A stretch of DNA of 64,000 nucleotides from Climacium dendroides (Eukaryota > Streptophyta > Bryopsida > Hypnales > Climaciaceae). Shown in pieces: positions 1-12,101 of this stretch. The number at the start of each line of letters is the position of its first letter. Positions within the stretch are counted from its first letter, which is position 1. The position numbers and the translations under genes were made by a program. The stretch spans positions 4,262,001 through 4,326,000 of the forward strand of contig OX467088.1 in NCBI GenBank assembly GCA_950106755.1, written 5' to 3'. Below the pieces are notes generated by a model. It was not told the DNA's origin, made no database searches, and saw only the letters and a program-made list of their open reading frames with translations.

Positions 1-229
1 ATGACTACAAAATTTAATATGTATATCAATATGTTGGTGTTGGTGTTGGGATTCGAAGATCATTATGAATAGAAAGTTTGAAGTGGGTAGTTCAATTATT
101 CATGTTTCAAGGACATGGACAGAAAAGGCTACAATATGGTAGCTGAATTGATCCCTAAAGAAAGACTTATATTATTAATGCATGTTTATTGAAATTCAAA
201 CCCTTCTAAACTCATTCCAATCAAACTAT

Positions 230-590
230 CACCCAAAACGAGATTTACAAAAAAAGAACTTCTAAACTCATTCTAATCAAATTGTCATCCAAAATGAGAT
301 TTATAAAAATTGATTGTAGAAATTGGTTCCAATCAAATTGTCACCCAAAACGAGATTTATAAAAATTGATTGTAGAAATTGGTTCCAATCAGATTGTCAC
401 CCAAAACAAGATTTATAAAAATTGATTGTAGAAATTGGTTCCAATCAAATTGTCACCCAAAACAAGATTTATAAAAATTGATTGTAGAAATTGGTTCCAA
501 TCAAATTGTTACCCAAAATGAGATTTATAAAAATTGATTGTAGAAATTGGTAGTGAAGAACGAGATTTACAAAAATTGACCGTTGAAATT
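230..590. repeat. 56-bp tandem array
   Basis: The unit begins ATTGATTGTAGAAATTGG and recurs with exact 56-base spacing at 309, 365, 421, 477 and 533. More diverged units flank it on the left (about 207-308). Copies differ by single substitutions such as CGAG/CAAG and GTCACCC/GTTACCC, which suggests recent expansion. It lies inside the TTAA/TIR element. Confidence 0.9.
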
Positions 591-609
591 GGTAGTGGAG
601 ACAGGTTTA

Positions 610-956
610 GAGCTACAAGGAAATGGATAAATGCTTTGACTATGGATAAATGTTTTGACTAAGGAAATGGACAAATGTTTTGACCATACTATTAAAAAGA
701 TTACAGCTACAAGGAAATGGATAAATGTTTTGACTAAGGAAATGGACAAATGTTTTGACCATACTATTAAAAAGATTACAGCTACAAGGAAATGAATAAA
801 TGTTTTGACCATACTATTAAAAAGATTACAGCTACAAGGAAATGGATAAATGTTTTGACCATACTATTAAAAAGATTACAGCTACAAGGAAATGGATAAA
901 TGTTTTGACTAAGGAAATGGACAAATGTTTTGACCATACTATTAAAAAGATTACAA
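610..956. repeat. 50/75-bp higher-order tandem array
   Basis: The basic unit, from GCTACAAGGAAATGG to the next GCTAC, is 50 bases (starts 781, 831, 881). A 75-base variant at 706 carries an extra 25-base piece, AAGGAAATGGATAAATG plus 8 bases, that is itself a duplication of part of the unit. The same 25-mer doubling recurs near 620-670 and 890-920. Long reverse-strand open frames here are translations of the repeat, not genes. Confidence 0.9.
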
Positions 957-1032
957 TAGTCAAACAAGACAATCTTTTAGTTATAGAAGATTAAAAGGCC
1001 CAATTTGAGGTATTGAGGCATTTAGGGGTTAA

Positions 1033-2318
1033 TACCTCAAGATCTTGGAATTCAACATTATTAGTTGACACATTTATCACTCATAAATACAATTACATCT
1101 ATCAAACTACTTTTGATGTGTATAAAAGCACTTCAAATGAATTTTAGGAAAAAGATGGTTACTTGGATATTCCACAAATAATCATGCATGTTGAAGCTTT
1201 TAGCCATTAATATATAAAAAAGCTTTACTTGATTCAATTTTCCAACTCTAGTTTAAGATTGTACTCAAAGTTGTCAAACAACTTCTTTAAGCAACCATCA
1301 TGTTATGTTTAAGGAAGTTGATGTTAAGTGCCATATATAATCCTACGTGCACTACTAGGATCATTGTCCTTATCAATCCAAACTTAAGACCATATCAAGA
1401 TATTATATATACTAGCAAGTAACAATTTCTAAAAAGAGTTGATTGCCACCCTAAAAACTTTATTAGATTCCATTTTATCCTTTGAGATGCATGAGACTTT
1501 TGACTCACATACACTATAGCAATTAACACAAGATCAAGAACTTCCTCCCTAATTTGCAACACCTATGTACACTATTTGCTACTTGCACACTTCACCAACA
1601 TTTTCCTATGTTACCAACATTGACAATACACTAAATCTATTTGTTGTTGGGATCTCACTTTAAAAGAGACAACTTGCCTTTAAAGTTAAGGTAATTCTAT
1701 GTAATTCTTCATCCTCCAATTGTTGGCAAGACATCATGAAGAATTTGCCATGTGTTTCAAGATTTTTAGACTCATATTCTATAGTTATTGATACAAAATG
1801 AGCTCAATCAATGCTAATTTTCAATATATAAATCTCTTAGCACATCATCACATGTATACATGATGTAGGTGGAGTTGGTTTCACTTTACCATCTTGGATA
1901 GAGGTGGAATTTATCTTATTGCAAAATAACTAAACCTTGGATTCATTTATCAACAATTACTATTGAATATAATTGTCTTCATATTTTGTTGTCACATCTT
2001 GTGGAATAGGTTGTGATCTTGACAACAAGGTTGTGGCCACCTCTATCCAAGATGGAAAATTAACAATTTCAATCATTTTATTGACAATAGAAAATTCAAG
2101 GCAAAAGACATTGATAGTATTTGGACTGCCCTTCTATTATTCCAATATTTGTGGCCACTAACATTGGTCAATCAATGTGCCCTATAGTCATCAAGAGCAC
2201 ATTACACAAAGTGAGTAATGGAACTCCCCTATCTGAAATGTCATCATTTTGTTTGCCTAGTTTTCATGTGCTTAACATTTTCTAGTTATGGTTAAGAAAT
2301 CCAAAGCCACCATTGGCA
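1033..2318. other. AT-rich intergenic, no gene seen
   Basis: There is no recognisable gene. A small imperfect hairpin (CAACTTCTTTA .. TAAGGAAGTTG, 1279-1320) is the only structure I can point to. A 62-codon frame near 1973-2161 has no recognisable motif. Confidence 0.6.
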
Positions 2319-2627
2319 ATGGAAGATTGCCTCTTTGGAGATGATGTTGAATTCCTCTAATATGATTCTCCTGTCATTATTCGAGGACTAGTGGATGAGG
2401 CCTTTGTCCAAGCTATGAAAGATGCCAAAATTAAGGCTCTTATGGCTGAACTAATGTGCTAAGATTTAGAAAAACTCATGGAAATCATGGACAACAAGGT
2501 GAATACTCTACAAATTCAATATGCTAATGTGAAGTGCAATCTCGTTGGACTGTAGGAGACACAATTGAGAGAGCTCTCCCATGTTGGGAGGCGCAAGAAA
2601 ATAAAAAATAGACAAGCAAAGCATTAA
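2319..2627 (+). pseudogene. decayed coding remnant, retroelement-like
   Basis: Reading from ATG 2319 gives about 100 codons of plausible, hydrophilic, helix-prone protein (for example MEDCLFGDD, VDEAFVQAMKDAK, DLEKLMEIMDNKV, ETQLRELSHVGRR). It is broken by three in-frame stops and ends at TAA near 2624-2626. The Glu/Lys-rich, coiled-coil-like composition resembles the gag-side leader of plant retroelements, but no catalytic or zinc-knuckle motif is visible. It abuts a TIR element at 2624. I cannot assign a family. Confidence 0.4.
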
Positions 2628-3014
2628 GGTAGAAACACCCAAAACTATTATTTTAAGCAATTCAACATAGTTGGAGGAATATTTTTCTAAAAATAATATT
2701 TTTGTAATATATGCAAGTGAAAATCATGAATATTCAAAAAAAATTAAAATTTTCGGACATTGTATGTAATTTTTATGATTTTGCAAAGTGTTGGCTGCCT
2801 AAACCACTAGAACTGTCCCATAGGTGCACCCAAAACTGAATTGCACAAAAATTAGCTGTCAACAAATCAAAGTTCAATATGTGTCTTTCAAGTGTGTTAG
2901 CAAATCAAAGTTAAACATGTGTAAGACACATTAATGAAACTCTAGGGACACTTTAAGGGCACTCTATGGAACAAGGATTAGGTACATGGACAAAATTGGA
3001 TGTTTCTACCTTAA
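2624..3014. mobile_element. TIR element, TTAAGGTAGAAAC family
   Basis: The left end TTAAGGTAGAAACACCCAA (2624-2642) is mirrored by TTGGATGTTTCTACCTTAA (2996-3014), with one mismatch in 19 bases. The element is 391 bp with no coding capacity. TTAA lies at both outer edges, but because it is palindromic it could be either target duplication or TIR. The terminal motif differs from the larger TTAA..CCCTAAA family. Confidence 0.65.
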
Positions 3015-3455
3015 TCCAATGAGCTCAAAAATACTAAGATGAATAAGGCAAGAAATGAAAGAAAGATAAGAGCATGAAAGGTAAAGAAAAGGAGGTGGTA
3101 GAACTAGAGTTGACATCTAAAGAGGATGAAAAAATAAAATAGAGAAAGAACGGCTTAGGATTTGAAATTCATGGGTTAGGTAGCACATGGAAAATAAAAT
3201 AAAAAAACTAGTCTCATAAACTATAGTCACACTTAAAGGGGGCTCAAACATATTGTAATATCTTCAAATCCGACAAACAAATAAAATTAGTCTAGTAGAA
3301 CCAATGCACCAATAATAACATCATAGAAAGATTGGGCACAAAGTATAGGCATTATTGCAATTCATCTAACTCTATAGATAAGCTAGCAAGTGCCTACTAT
3401 AACTATACAAACAATTATCCTTATGATTGGGCATTTATGACCTTTCCTTGTTACA
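3015..3455. other. AT-rich intergenic, no gene seen
   Basis: I see nothing beyond low-complexity AT-rich sequence. Confidence 0.6.
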
Positions 3456-3687
3456 ATGCACTAGTAGGAGCCCATGTTTAAATTGACAGATTTTGTTAAA
3501 CATCTAATGTAACAACTTTGTTTCTATATCAACAATGACGACCAATGGAACATGAACATGTTACATTAGACATTTAATGTAACATGTTCATGTTCCATTG
3601 GTCGTCATTGTTGATATAAAAACAAGGTTGTTACATTGAATGTTTAACAAAATCCGTCAACTTAAACACAGGCTCCTTCTAGTGATG
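3456..3687. mobile_element. CACTA-type fold-back MITE with ATG target duplication
   Basis: A near-perfect palindrome spans 3459-3684, with arms of about 110 bases and a 6-base loop (GACATT) at 3569-3574. Its ends read CACTAGTAGGAGCC and, from the other strand, CACTAGAAGGAGCC. The 3-base sequence ATG flanks both sides (3456-3458 and 3685-3687). CACTA termini plus a 3-bp target duplication are the hallmarks of the CACTA (En/Spm) superfamily. There is no room for a transposase, so it is non-autonomous. Transcribed, it would fold into a roughly 110-bp hairpin. Confidence 0.85.
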
Positions 3688-6600
3688 ATTGGTATAGGTA
3701 GGATAAAAATTAAAGGAAATGATTCTTTGAAGGATTCAAGAAATATAAATTTACTTTTGGAATGAGAAATTGGTTGAGTGGGCCATAGGCAACAATTTAA
3801 AAATATACAAAAATTAGTTACATCCAAAATTTTAGATTTACTAGAATAAGGAGGCAATTAGCTACTCTTTTGGTTGCATTTAAGAAGCTTTTGATGCCAT
3901 AGAAAAAAATATCCAATCAAACCTGAAGAAGCAAAATTTATATTAATGCTTGAAGACAAAAGAATTTGATGTAGAGAACTCCAGCTATAAATATGGGCAA
4001 GGGCATGCAAGGCATCATTGATAGATTTGTAAACCACATCATTTTCTACTAATTTTTTAATTTTAATTTTAATTTAAAGTATGCAACTTTTGTTCTATTG
4101 AATTCTAAATTTCCAATGTTTGTAGGATTGATAGAGAATGATAGTCAAAAAGGGCTTATATAATCTCTTTCTGAGGTATCGCATATTTATGATGTGCTCT
4201 AATTTTATAGAAAAAGAAACAAGTTCAAATTTGTAGTAGATTTGATCTTGTGTTGTATTTTTTTCTACTTTATATTTTTTCAAAGGAGCCATGATTTTAT
4301 ATGGGTAGTGCTTGCACCCTATTAATTGCCATGAAGCAAATGCACTAAGTTTTTTTTAGGATGTGACATTATTTATTTTTTGAGGAAAAATTGCAAAAGG
4401 TTAGTTGATATGATATTTGTTTTCAATTATTGTTGTAATAGTTTGGAGGTAGCATTTTCAACATCACATGTGGTGAATTGAGCCATGTCAATATATCCAC
4501 CACAATGTTTTAGAAGACAATGTATGATATACATCTTTTCAAATGTTGGATATGAAGTATTGACATACTTATCATATGGATTTTTAAGCATTCGAGGCTT
4601 TAGTTGATTTATTAACACCCTTTCTGCATCCCATTGCTACTACATTTTTAAGACCCCCCATCCTAATTAAAAAATAATTGAAGCTTATTTGTACCAATTA
4701 GCATATGGTGTAAGTAGTACTAGGATGCATAACTTATATGAATGCAATGAATCTATCATTTGCAAGTATACCATGATTGTATATCAAGCATCAGAGAGTG
4801 GAAAAGATGGTTTATTCTTTCACTTTATTCACATGCCTTATGGCGATTGTTTACAAAGCATTATAGAAAGTTTTAGAGACATCACTTGCTTACCAAACAT
4901 TGTTTATGATAAATCCAAATATCTCTCTTTTATGCAAAGAAGCATAAATTTTGTCAATAGCAATTTTTTACTTTGGCCAATCAGAGTAGTACATTGCTTC
5001 TTCAATAGTGTTTGGTTCAAAATCATCTTTCTTGCAAAAAAATGTTTTACAATTATGCAAAAAAATTTGTTCAATTATTTATATTATTGTTTTGTCCCAA
5101 TTATTACCTATATCATAGTACATCACAAATAATTTTATATTTAATTTGGATTTTTCCTACTCATGAACAAAAGTTCTTCCCTCAAAAGTTGTAGAAATAT
5201 TAGTTGTGAATGAATAGTTTAATATGAATGATCTTGTAAAATTGAGAGTGGTTGCTATATATATAGAAGAATTAATAGTATTAGTCATTGCCTTGTACTT
5301 GCGTGGTTGTTTATCTGGTTCCATGAGTCTTTTTTTTTTATTGGTTGAAAATTTGAAGTTGAAATAGTTTGTAGTATTAAAACTTAAACAAAGACATTCT
5401 TAGCTTCATTCAATGGAGTTTTTGATCATTTTTGGTGCATCATTGAAGCCATCAATTACCTAATCTGCAATTTTTTGCTAATGCAATATTTTGGCAATCT
5501 CAATTTTAGCCAAATATGTTCTTGAATCAAGATTCAATGTAAATGTCTCAAATGCTTTAAATAGAAGGCCTTATAATATTTTTTGAATGGATGCTTCTTG
5601 TTTGAAAGATGGAAAAATATCTTCTTCAAATTGACAATTAGCAAAACAAGTATATAGCAATGTACCAATTGATGAAATTAATATAATGTGTAGTTTGAAT
5701 TTTATTTTGCATTTTGCTAGTTGATCATTTTTCATGTTAGTTTGTAGTCTTTACCAATAAGGAGGCTAGTATTTTGGCTTATTAGTAGTAATTACCGATT
5801 GAAATGGGAATTCAATTGAATTGAGATGTGGTATGTTTATTTTTCGATTGGTAGTTATGTTGGTTGGGCAGTTGAGTGACTGGGTTTTTAAGTTGAGGAG
5901 TTTCAATTGGGAATTCGATATCCATGTGAGTGAAGTAGGAGCTCCTTCTCGTCAAAAGTAAAACAATTGTTTATGTAATTTTGTGTTTGATGAATATAAT
6001 TGAATGTTTTGCAATTGTGAGTTTGAGTAATGGATGCTGTGTGTGATTGAGACTTATGTATGTTCAATTGGTGTAATTTGGCTGAATGAGTATTCAAAAG
6101 TAAAGTAATTTGCGTGAAATGATTGATTATGTGGAGTTTGGGAAAAAACAATTGGATTTAATTGAGCAATCTGTATATAGAGAAAAATTAATTGGAAGAG
6201 TAAAACTGGGTGTTTTGAGTGTGATTGAAATTATTGGGAGATGATCAATTGGAATGTATGATGTGGAAAATCATTAGAATTTACAAGAATGCAAGCAAAT
6301 GTTAATTTAATAACATAAGAACCAGATTGTAACTAATGCTGAAACAAGAGAAACTAAAAATGTTAGAAGAGTATAATTGAAAATGAAAAGCGAACAATTG
6401 AAAAATATATTATAAGAGAATTGATAAAGAGATTAGTGAAAAATTGAGAATGATTGGAGTTGTGAAGTTGAAAATTGTGAGATTAAATGTTGAAAGAAAA
6501 TATATATTAAGAAATGGGAGATTAAGATGGAAACACAAAAGACTATAATAAGTATAATGAGAAAAAATAGACTGATTGGAAAAGAGTGCACAATCGATCG

Positions 6601-7610
6601 AAATGGTTGATTAAGAGATAAGTTGGAAAAGAGGATGTTGTTGGCCGTTGTATTGAAAAGGATTATTAATTGGAGATTAAATTATAAAGCTTGTGAAGAT
6701 TAATTGAAGCAAAGTATTAAAAGCCAAGTCCAATCAAATTATTGATAAGCAGTTTTAAAACTTTAGCTTATTGATATATAGTAGGGAAGAATCATAATAC
6801 TTAAACCTACAATTGGCGGATTATTGGTTGGATTTTTAACTTCAAATTGAATTTATTTACCTCTTAGAGTTTGAACTTTATTTTAGAAATTTATTTTAGA
6901 AATTTATTTTAGAAATTTATTTTAGAAGAGAAATAAAACCTACTCATATAATGAATAATACTTGAAGAATCAAACTCAATATAGATGTTTTTTGTTGATG
7001 AGCTTCAATGGTATGGTGTTGAGGTTTTGGGATTGAAATTAATAAACAACAACCAAAGACTTGTAGATAAAATACATTGGAAACATGTCCCAAAAGAAGT
7101 TCTTGTGAAAAAATAATTTTTAAAGATAAAGGACAAAGTTGAATTAAAGTTGCAACATGTAAAACTACATGTTTCTACATAGATGCAGGCAAATTTGTAT
7201 AAAAAAGCAATGGTCTTGTAATAAGGTGAATTTGTTGATAAAAGACTTTGTTAATTTATTTTGAATATGTTTATATGGAATTGAATAGGTCAAACTAATT
7301 CTTGTTGCAATGCAATAATCTTCTAAAGATCTCAATCAAATTTTTGAACATTATCCATATGTAATATATGATTGGATAATCAAAAAAATAAGTCTTAAAA
7401 CAGATCAACATTGAAAATAAATTGGCAAAAGTCAATAAACTTTTTTTCCACTAATTATTATTTTAAACTTCGACCACATTAGATTGTGATTATTTTATTA
7501 TTTTTATTCAAAAAAAATTATTTTAAAATTTTTATTTTTTTAATTTTTAATTATTAAATAATTTGGACAGCACTATACTTATTCACAACTTGAGGAACCT
7601 TTTCTTAAAG
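3688..7610. other. AT-rich intergenic, no gene seen
   Basis: There is no gene with recognisable motifs. A 147-codon frame at 4689-5132 reads as AT-rich random sequence. From about 5760 to 6720 the sequence is unusually rich in AATTGA/CAATTG words with few C bases on this strand. Confidence 0.55.
6877..6928. repeat. 13-bp tandem repeat, four copies
   Basis: TTTATTTTAGAAA is repeated four times head to tail. Confidence 0.85.
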
Positions 7611-7890
7611 GCAATTAGATGATTTTTTAGGTCGGAAAGGCCGTTTCAGGCCTGTTCTCAATACTAGTTCCCCCCGTAGTTTTGGCGAACAGTTGTTCTC
7701 AAAAAAACATTTAAAATGAAAATTACATTCTTGAAGTGAAGAAAAAAGTTGAAAAAAATTATTTTATTCAGATGTGGTAGTCGTTGTGCCATATCAATGA
7801 GCTACTGTGGCTCTTTGCAGGGCAATTCTTGCAGTTTGGGAACTATCAGAACTCATACCCTTTTAGAGGGCTAAAAACTCATCTAATGCC
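7611..7890. mobile_element. MITE, CATTAGA..TTTTAGGCC family
   Basis: The left end (AATTAGATGATTTTTTAGG) and the reverse complement of the right end (GGCATTAGATGAGTTTTTAG) match over about 20 bases. The 280-bp body holds a GATGTGG block and mirrored AGTTCCC blocks, which are also seen in the copy at 11811-12101. No coding capacity. Confidence 0.6.
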
Positions 7891-8665
7891 TTTTCAAGGC
7901 CTAAAAGTTTTCCTTCTAAATTTTTTTTTTAAAACCACCTAAACATAGAGACATAGGGACATAGCTAACAAAATTTGACTCTTCTAGAATGTGATTTGAA
8001 AACTACAAATTTTTTTTGAACAATTGTATGTCATATTTTATTATTTTATTAATTATACACATGCCAAATTTTAAAAGTTGATAAGGATTTTAGAAAAAGA
8101 TCTCCAAATTGCCCCTACTATAAAAAAATATTTAGAACAATATAACTTTTGATTCAGGCACCCAATCGGAAAAAATATTATATTCACATTAAAGGACTAC
8201 ATGTTGGTACTTCATGTTAAAATTTTGTGAACATCCAACCAAAATTGACTTCATAGGAACCTATCCGGATTTTCAATTGCCCTCTAAAGGTAAATATTAT
8301 TAAACAACAAATGTAAATTCCTTGATGAATGAAATGCAACGTCATGGTCAACAATGCAATGAACAAAATTATAAGGCTAAAATGCACTTTATTTTTAAAT
8401 ATATGTGTGGCTTAAATTTTTTCACTTTTCATTCATGATATGGATTTGAGGACATTAATTATTCATGACTCTTACTTCAATTATAAGTAGGACACATGGA
8501 TTTCTATGAAAAAATTGTCATTATACATTTTAATTTTAAATTTTGCTATGAGCTTAATGAATTTTTACACAGTTGCCCAAATAACTTTTTATTATATTTT
8601 GAATGATATTCGGGTTAAAAAAAAACCTTGCATGGCATTTACATTGTATTCCAATAAATTTTTAT
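7891..8665. other. AT-rich intergenic with a decayed TTAA-family interior
   Basis: About 8130-8310 shares phrases with the interiors and right ends of the larger TTAA/TIR elements (ATAACTTTTGATTCAGGCACC, AGGAACCTAT, CCTCTAAAGG). Its ends are eroded, with TTTACC in place of TTAACC. No gene is seen. Confidence 0.45.
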
Positions 8666-8750
8666 TACTCCCTTTGTTTTTAAATAGTACAATTGTTTCC
8701 TTTGTAAAATACAAAAAATACATTGGTATTATTTAGAAACAGAGGGAGTA
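8666..8750. mobile_element. Stowaway-like MITE
   Basis: It is 81 bases between TA dinucleotides (8666-8667 and 8749-8750). The ends CTCCCTTTGTTTTTAAATA and, reversed, CTCCCTCTGTTTCTAAATA match at 17 of 19 bases. CTCCCTCYGTTTC ends with a TA target are the known signature of Stowaway (Tc1/mariner-type) MITEs. It is shorter than typical Stowaways. Confidence 0.85.
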
Positions 8751-11700
8751 TATTTTTGTTCACTATTTTTCTATTTTTTTTTATTGTCTATTATATACTT
8801 AATTCCTAACTTGTGTTTAATTTTTTAAGTCTCTTTTAAATTACTAACAACCATTTCAAATTGAAGGCATATCAATACCTTAAATTTGGTTGGTTATTTT
8901 GTTTTGTTTTGTTTGTTACATTGAGATCTCCCAGACCGTGCATCCCTCGCTCACGTTCTTAGTACTGTTAAAAAGCTTTTGGCAAGGAGGGGTGTATAAG
9001 CTTTGTTTCATGGTGTTTGAACCTATGGTGAAAAAGTTATTGAATTTTGAAGTTTTTATGAACTAAAAAAATTAGAAATTTACTTTTACTTTTGTTTTGA
9101 TTGTGGCAACAATATATGGCACACTAGTAATCATTGAAATCACACAGAACGATTTTGTAAATTGTAGAAATGTTATTTTTTGAATACCTCACAAATTTGT
9201 GACTAATCCATTCCTAATTGCATGTAGCATTATACAAGAAAAACAAATTGCAATAATTTCAACATATAATTGTAAACAAATAAAAGATTGAAGCACATAT
9301 AATTTATTGAAAAGATTGATATAGTATCAACTTTTAGCTCATACTCTATAGCATCAAAGTTGGCAATATTAAAAAAGTCACATAGAACAATGAATAGAGG
9401 ACAATATAGGGATGGGAACGATTTTTTGAAAGCCTGATACATAGGTTAATTTAATTGAATAACCATATTTTTACTTTGATAGCATTGCAAAAACAAGGCA
9501 ATACAAGGCAACTAATGGGAACTCATATTAACCTACATTCATTTGTAAGTCTCTTTTTATAACTACATTCCATGAGGGGATACATAAATTTCTTGACATT
9601 GGAGATGAAACTATCTGATGAAAAGATATGACACACCTAGTTTCAACTATCCCCCCTCAATGTAAAAAAAATGAGAGCCGTTGATCTTAAAAAAATAATT
9701 TCCCCTCTCCCCCTCCGAAACCGTTGATCTTGAAAAAATACGGATATTGATACGAGATACGAACATTTTGAGATACTATATGGATATGGTACATTACAGT
9801 ATGGATACATATAAGAAATATAGATACAAAATATATAAGCCATTAACCCATATTGTTTGCCCATACATGTTGGTCTGGAAAATATAAGTATGGTTGGGGG
9901 GGAGTACAAGCCCAAGGAAGAGGGGAGATTCATCTGGGAGGGTCGGAGCTTCAATAAATAATTAAATAAAAAGTCAACTTGTGCCTTTTTTGGTATATGT
10001 GCACAAAGTGTCACTATCTATTGTGATTACAAGATCATGTGGTTTGGCCTCTTCCTCCCCTTGAAAAAATCCCCCATTGATTAGTGGAAAACAAAACAAA
10101 TAAGCACCTTCTCTAAACAAAAATTGAAAACAAGTATTTTAGAATTCCTAGCTGGCTCCCTCTTTGATTAAGCCATTAGGGTTTGGTATCCCTATTCAGG
10201 TTTTGACAAATATTGACTACAGATATTGAATATAGTATTGGGTACGGGATATGTACATACAAAATATGGATATTGGTATACAAATATAGATGGTATATAT
10301 ATGAAAATCACATAATCCCATATTGATTGCAAGAGGGGGTTTTTAGAAAAAAAAATACAAGTAACTGAAGGGGGTGGGAATGTGTATAGAAAGTTAATCT
10401 GAAAATTAATCTCAAAAATAAATCAAATTGAAAATGAGTGAAAATCCTCACTATCCACTCAAAAAACAGGAGACTTTGTCATTATGCACTCAAAAGAGGT
10501 AGTAACTGCCTTCATTATACTTATATTTGGGAAATGGCAATAGATCAAGTTGCCTTTAATACCTCCAACCACATATTCACAAGCCAAATTTTATATTTTT
10601 ATCCTAAATACAAAATTATTACATTGACAATGCTTGTAATATTGTTGTGAATCCATGGTGTATAAGGATGAAGGACTTTAGGATACAAGACTAATCTTTT
10701 GTCTTGCATATCTTCTTTATTGAGCTTGCTCTAAAATCATTTTCTCTTTTTTAGTTCACCTCATGTTTATCTCATCTTGTATTACAATACTCTATTGCTA
10801 CTAAATCTTATAAATTACAACTCAAAATTTTCGTACATGGGACTTACTAGTATATCTAATTTTACCACAAAAATACCTAAAATTATCAAAATGAGCAAGT
10901 TAATATACTTGCAAACTGTCTTTAGTAAGGGAAAACATTATTCTCTTATTAACATATGGTAATCATGAATTTATTCAAAAAAGAGTATATTTTTTTAACC
11001 ATCTATACAAATACTATGATTTTTCAAAGTAAAAATTGTAGATCACTCAAATCTACTATAAACTTTATAACTATTGACCTTCATAAGTTTCACTCATTTC
11101 ATGTCAAAAGCTAAAAGGACATATTGAAGCCTTTAAATTATGCCAAATGATAATTTGTTCTTAAAGTATGTGATATAAAAGCAACCTTTAAGTAACTAGA
11201 GACTATCCGTACTAGCTCCTTTATGAATTAGTATTGAGTAGTTAATGTGATTTAATTTGAATGTGTTTGGTACCTGCACAAGGCTCAGTTAGTACACTTG
11301 TGTTTTTACCTAAATGTGCTCAACATATTGTATTCCTATCCTTTAGTTCACCATTGCCTCATGGCTATTATGAGAGATTTTTTTTTTAAAATCAGTTCTT
11401 CTTTTATTTATAAAGGTGATAAGTAAGGTGAGAGGGTATTGTTATTTAGTATTATTACTTTTTTGTAAAGTTGAGTGAATAGTGAAGATAAGTTATAAGT
11501 GAGTGTCGAATTTAAATATATCTTTTTAATTCACAACCCCCCAACCTTAATTCAAATCCTTATCCTACACCCCTAATTTGTAATTTCAGATTGATATAGG
11601 ATTTTGCAATTGATATGGAATTTGTACCCCTTATTTGTATTTGTAGTATGAATTTATATATGTCTTTTATAGCCATACTTATACTTATAATCGTATATAT

Positions 11701-11810
11701 ATACATATCCATATCCATATTTGTATTTCAGATTGATGGCTTAGAGATTGGTTTTAGTTTTTTTTATGAATAGATCTATAGTATGGGATTTAAAAAAATT
11801 GAAAGTGAGA
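8751..11810. other. AT-rich intergenic, no gene seen
   Basis: No recognisable gene. Clusters of ATATGGATA/TACATA-type words occur at about 9735-9845 and 10205-10310, and similar clusters lie at about 11640-11735 and 14940-15000. They look like scattered copies of one low-complexity sequence. Open frames here lack motifs. Confidence 0.5.
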
Positions 11811-12101
11811 CATTAGAAGACATTTTAGGCCTTTAAGAGGCCACAAGTTATCATGGCGGGGAACTCCCCACAGTGCACTATAGTAGTAACAGTGCAACAG
11901 GCTGATGTGGCCAAGACCCTACCACGTCATTTTTGAAAAAAAAAATTAAAAAAAATATTTCAACTTTTTTTGGAATTCTAAGAACTAATTTCTTTTTTAA
12001 AATTATTTTTCCCGGACAGCTGGCCGTTCCTCGCTGTAGGGGAAACAACAAGGGAACAGACTTGAAAACGGCCCTATAGAGGCCTGAAATGTCTTCTAAT
12101 G
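11811..12101. mobile_element. MITE with about 31-bp TIRs, CATTAGAAGACATTT family
   Basis: The left end CATTAGAAGACATTTTAGGC pairs with GCCTGAAATGTCTTCTAATG at the right end. The match runs on to about 31 bases with few mismatches. The body is 291 bp, GC-rich near the ends and AT-rich in the middle, with a GATGTGG block. No target duplication is evident. It is the best preserved member of this family in the window. Confidence 0.75.

Larger units (their letters stand above)
148..1032. mobile_element. TTAA/TIR element expanded by internal tandem repeats
   Basis: The right end reads GGCATTTAGGGGTTAA (TTAA at 1029-1032), matching the terminal motif of the TTAA family found elsewhere in this window. 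The left end is decayed (TTGATCCCTAAAG at 148-160). The inside aligns with the 267-bp copy at 30080-30346: both hold TTCCAATCAAAC, an AATTGACCGT block, an AAAAGATTA block and TTTGAGGCA. Here two internal pieces have grown into tandem arrays, bringing the element to about 885 bp. It looks non-autonomous, because the only open frames are repeat translations. Confidence 0.6.

Noticed and set aside
567..967. Minus-strand open frames of 81 and 61 codons with repeated protein phrases
   Set aside because: They are translations of the 50/75-bp tandem array. The repetition follows the DNA unit, and no independent coding signal is present.
4689..5132. 147-codon plus-strand frame in AT-rich sequence
   Set aside because: It is rich in Phe, Ile, Tyr, Cys and Asn as expected from AT-rich random sequence, has no motif, and contains a second overlapping frame.
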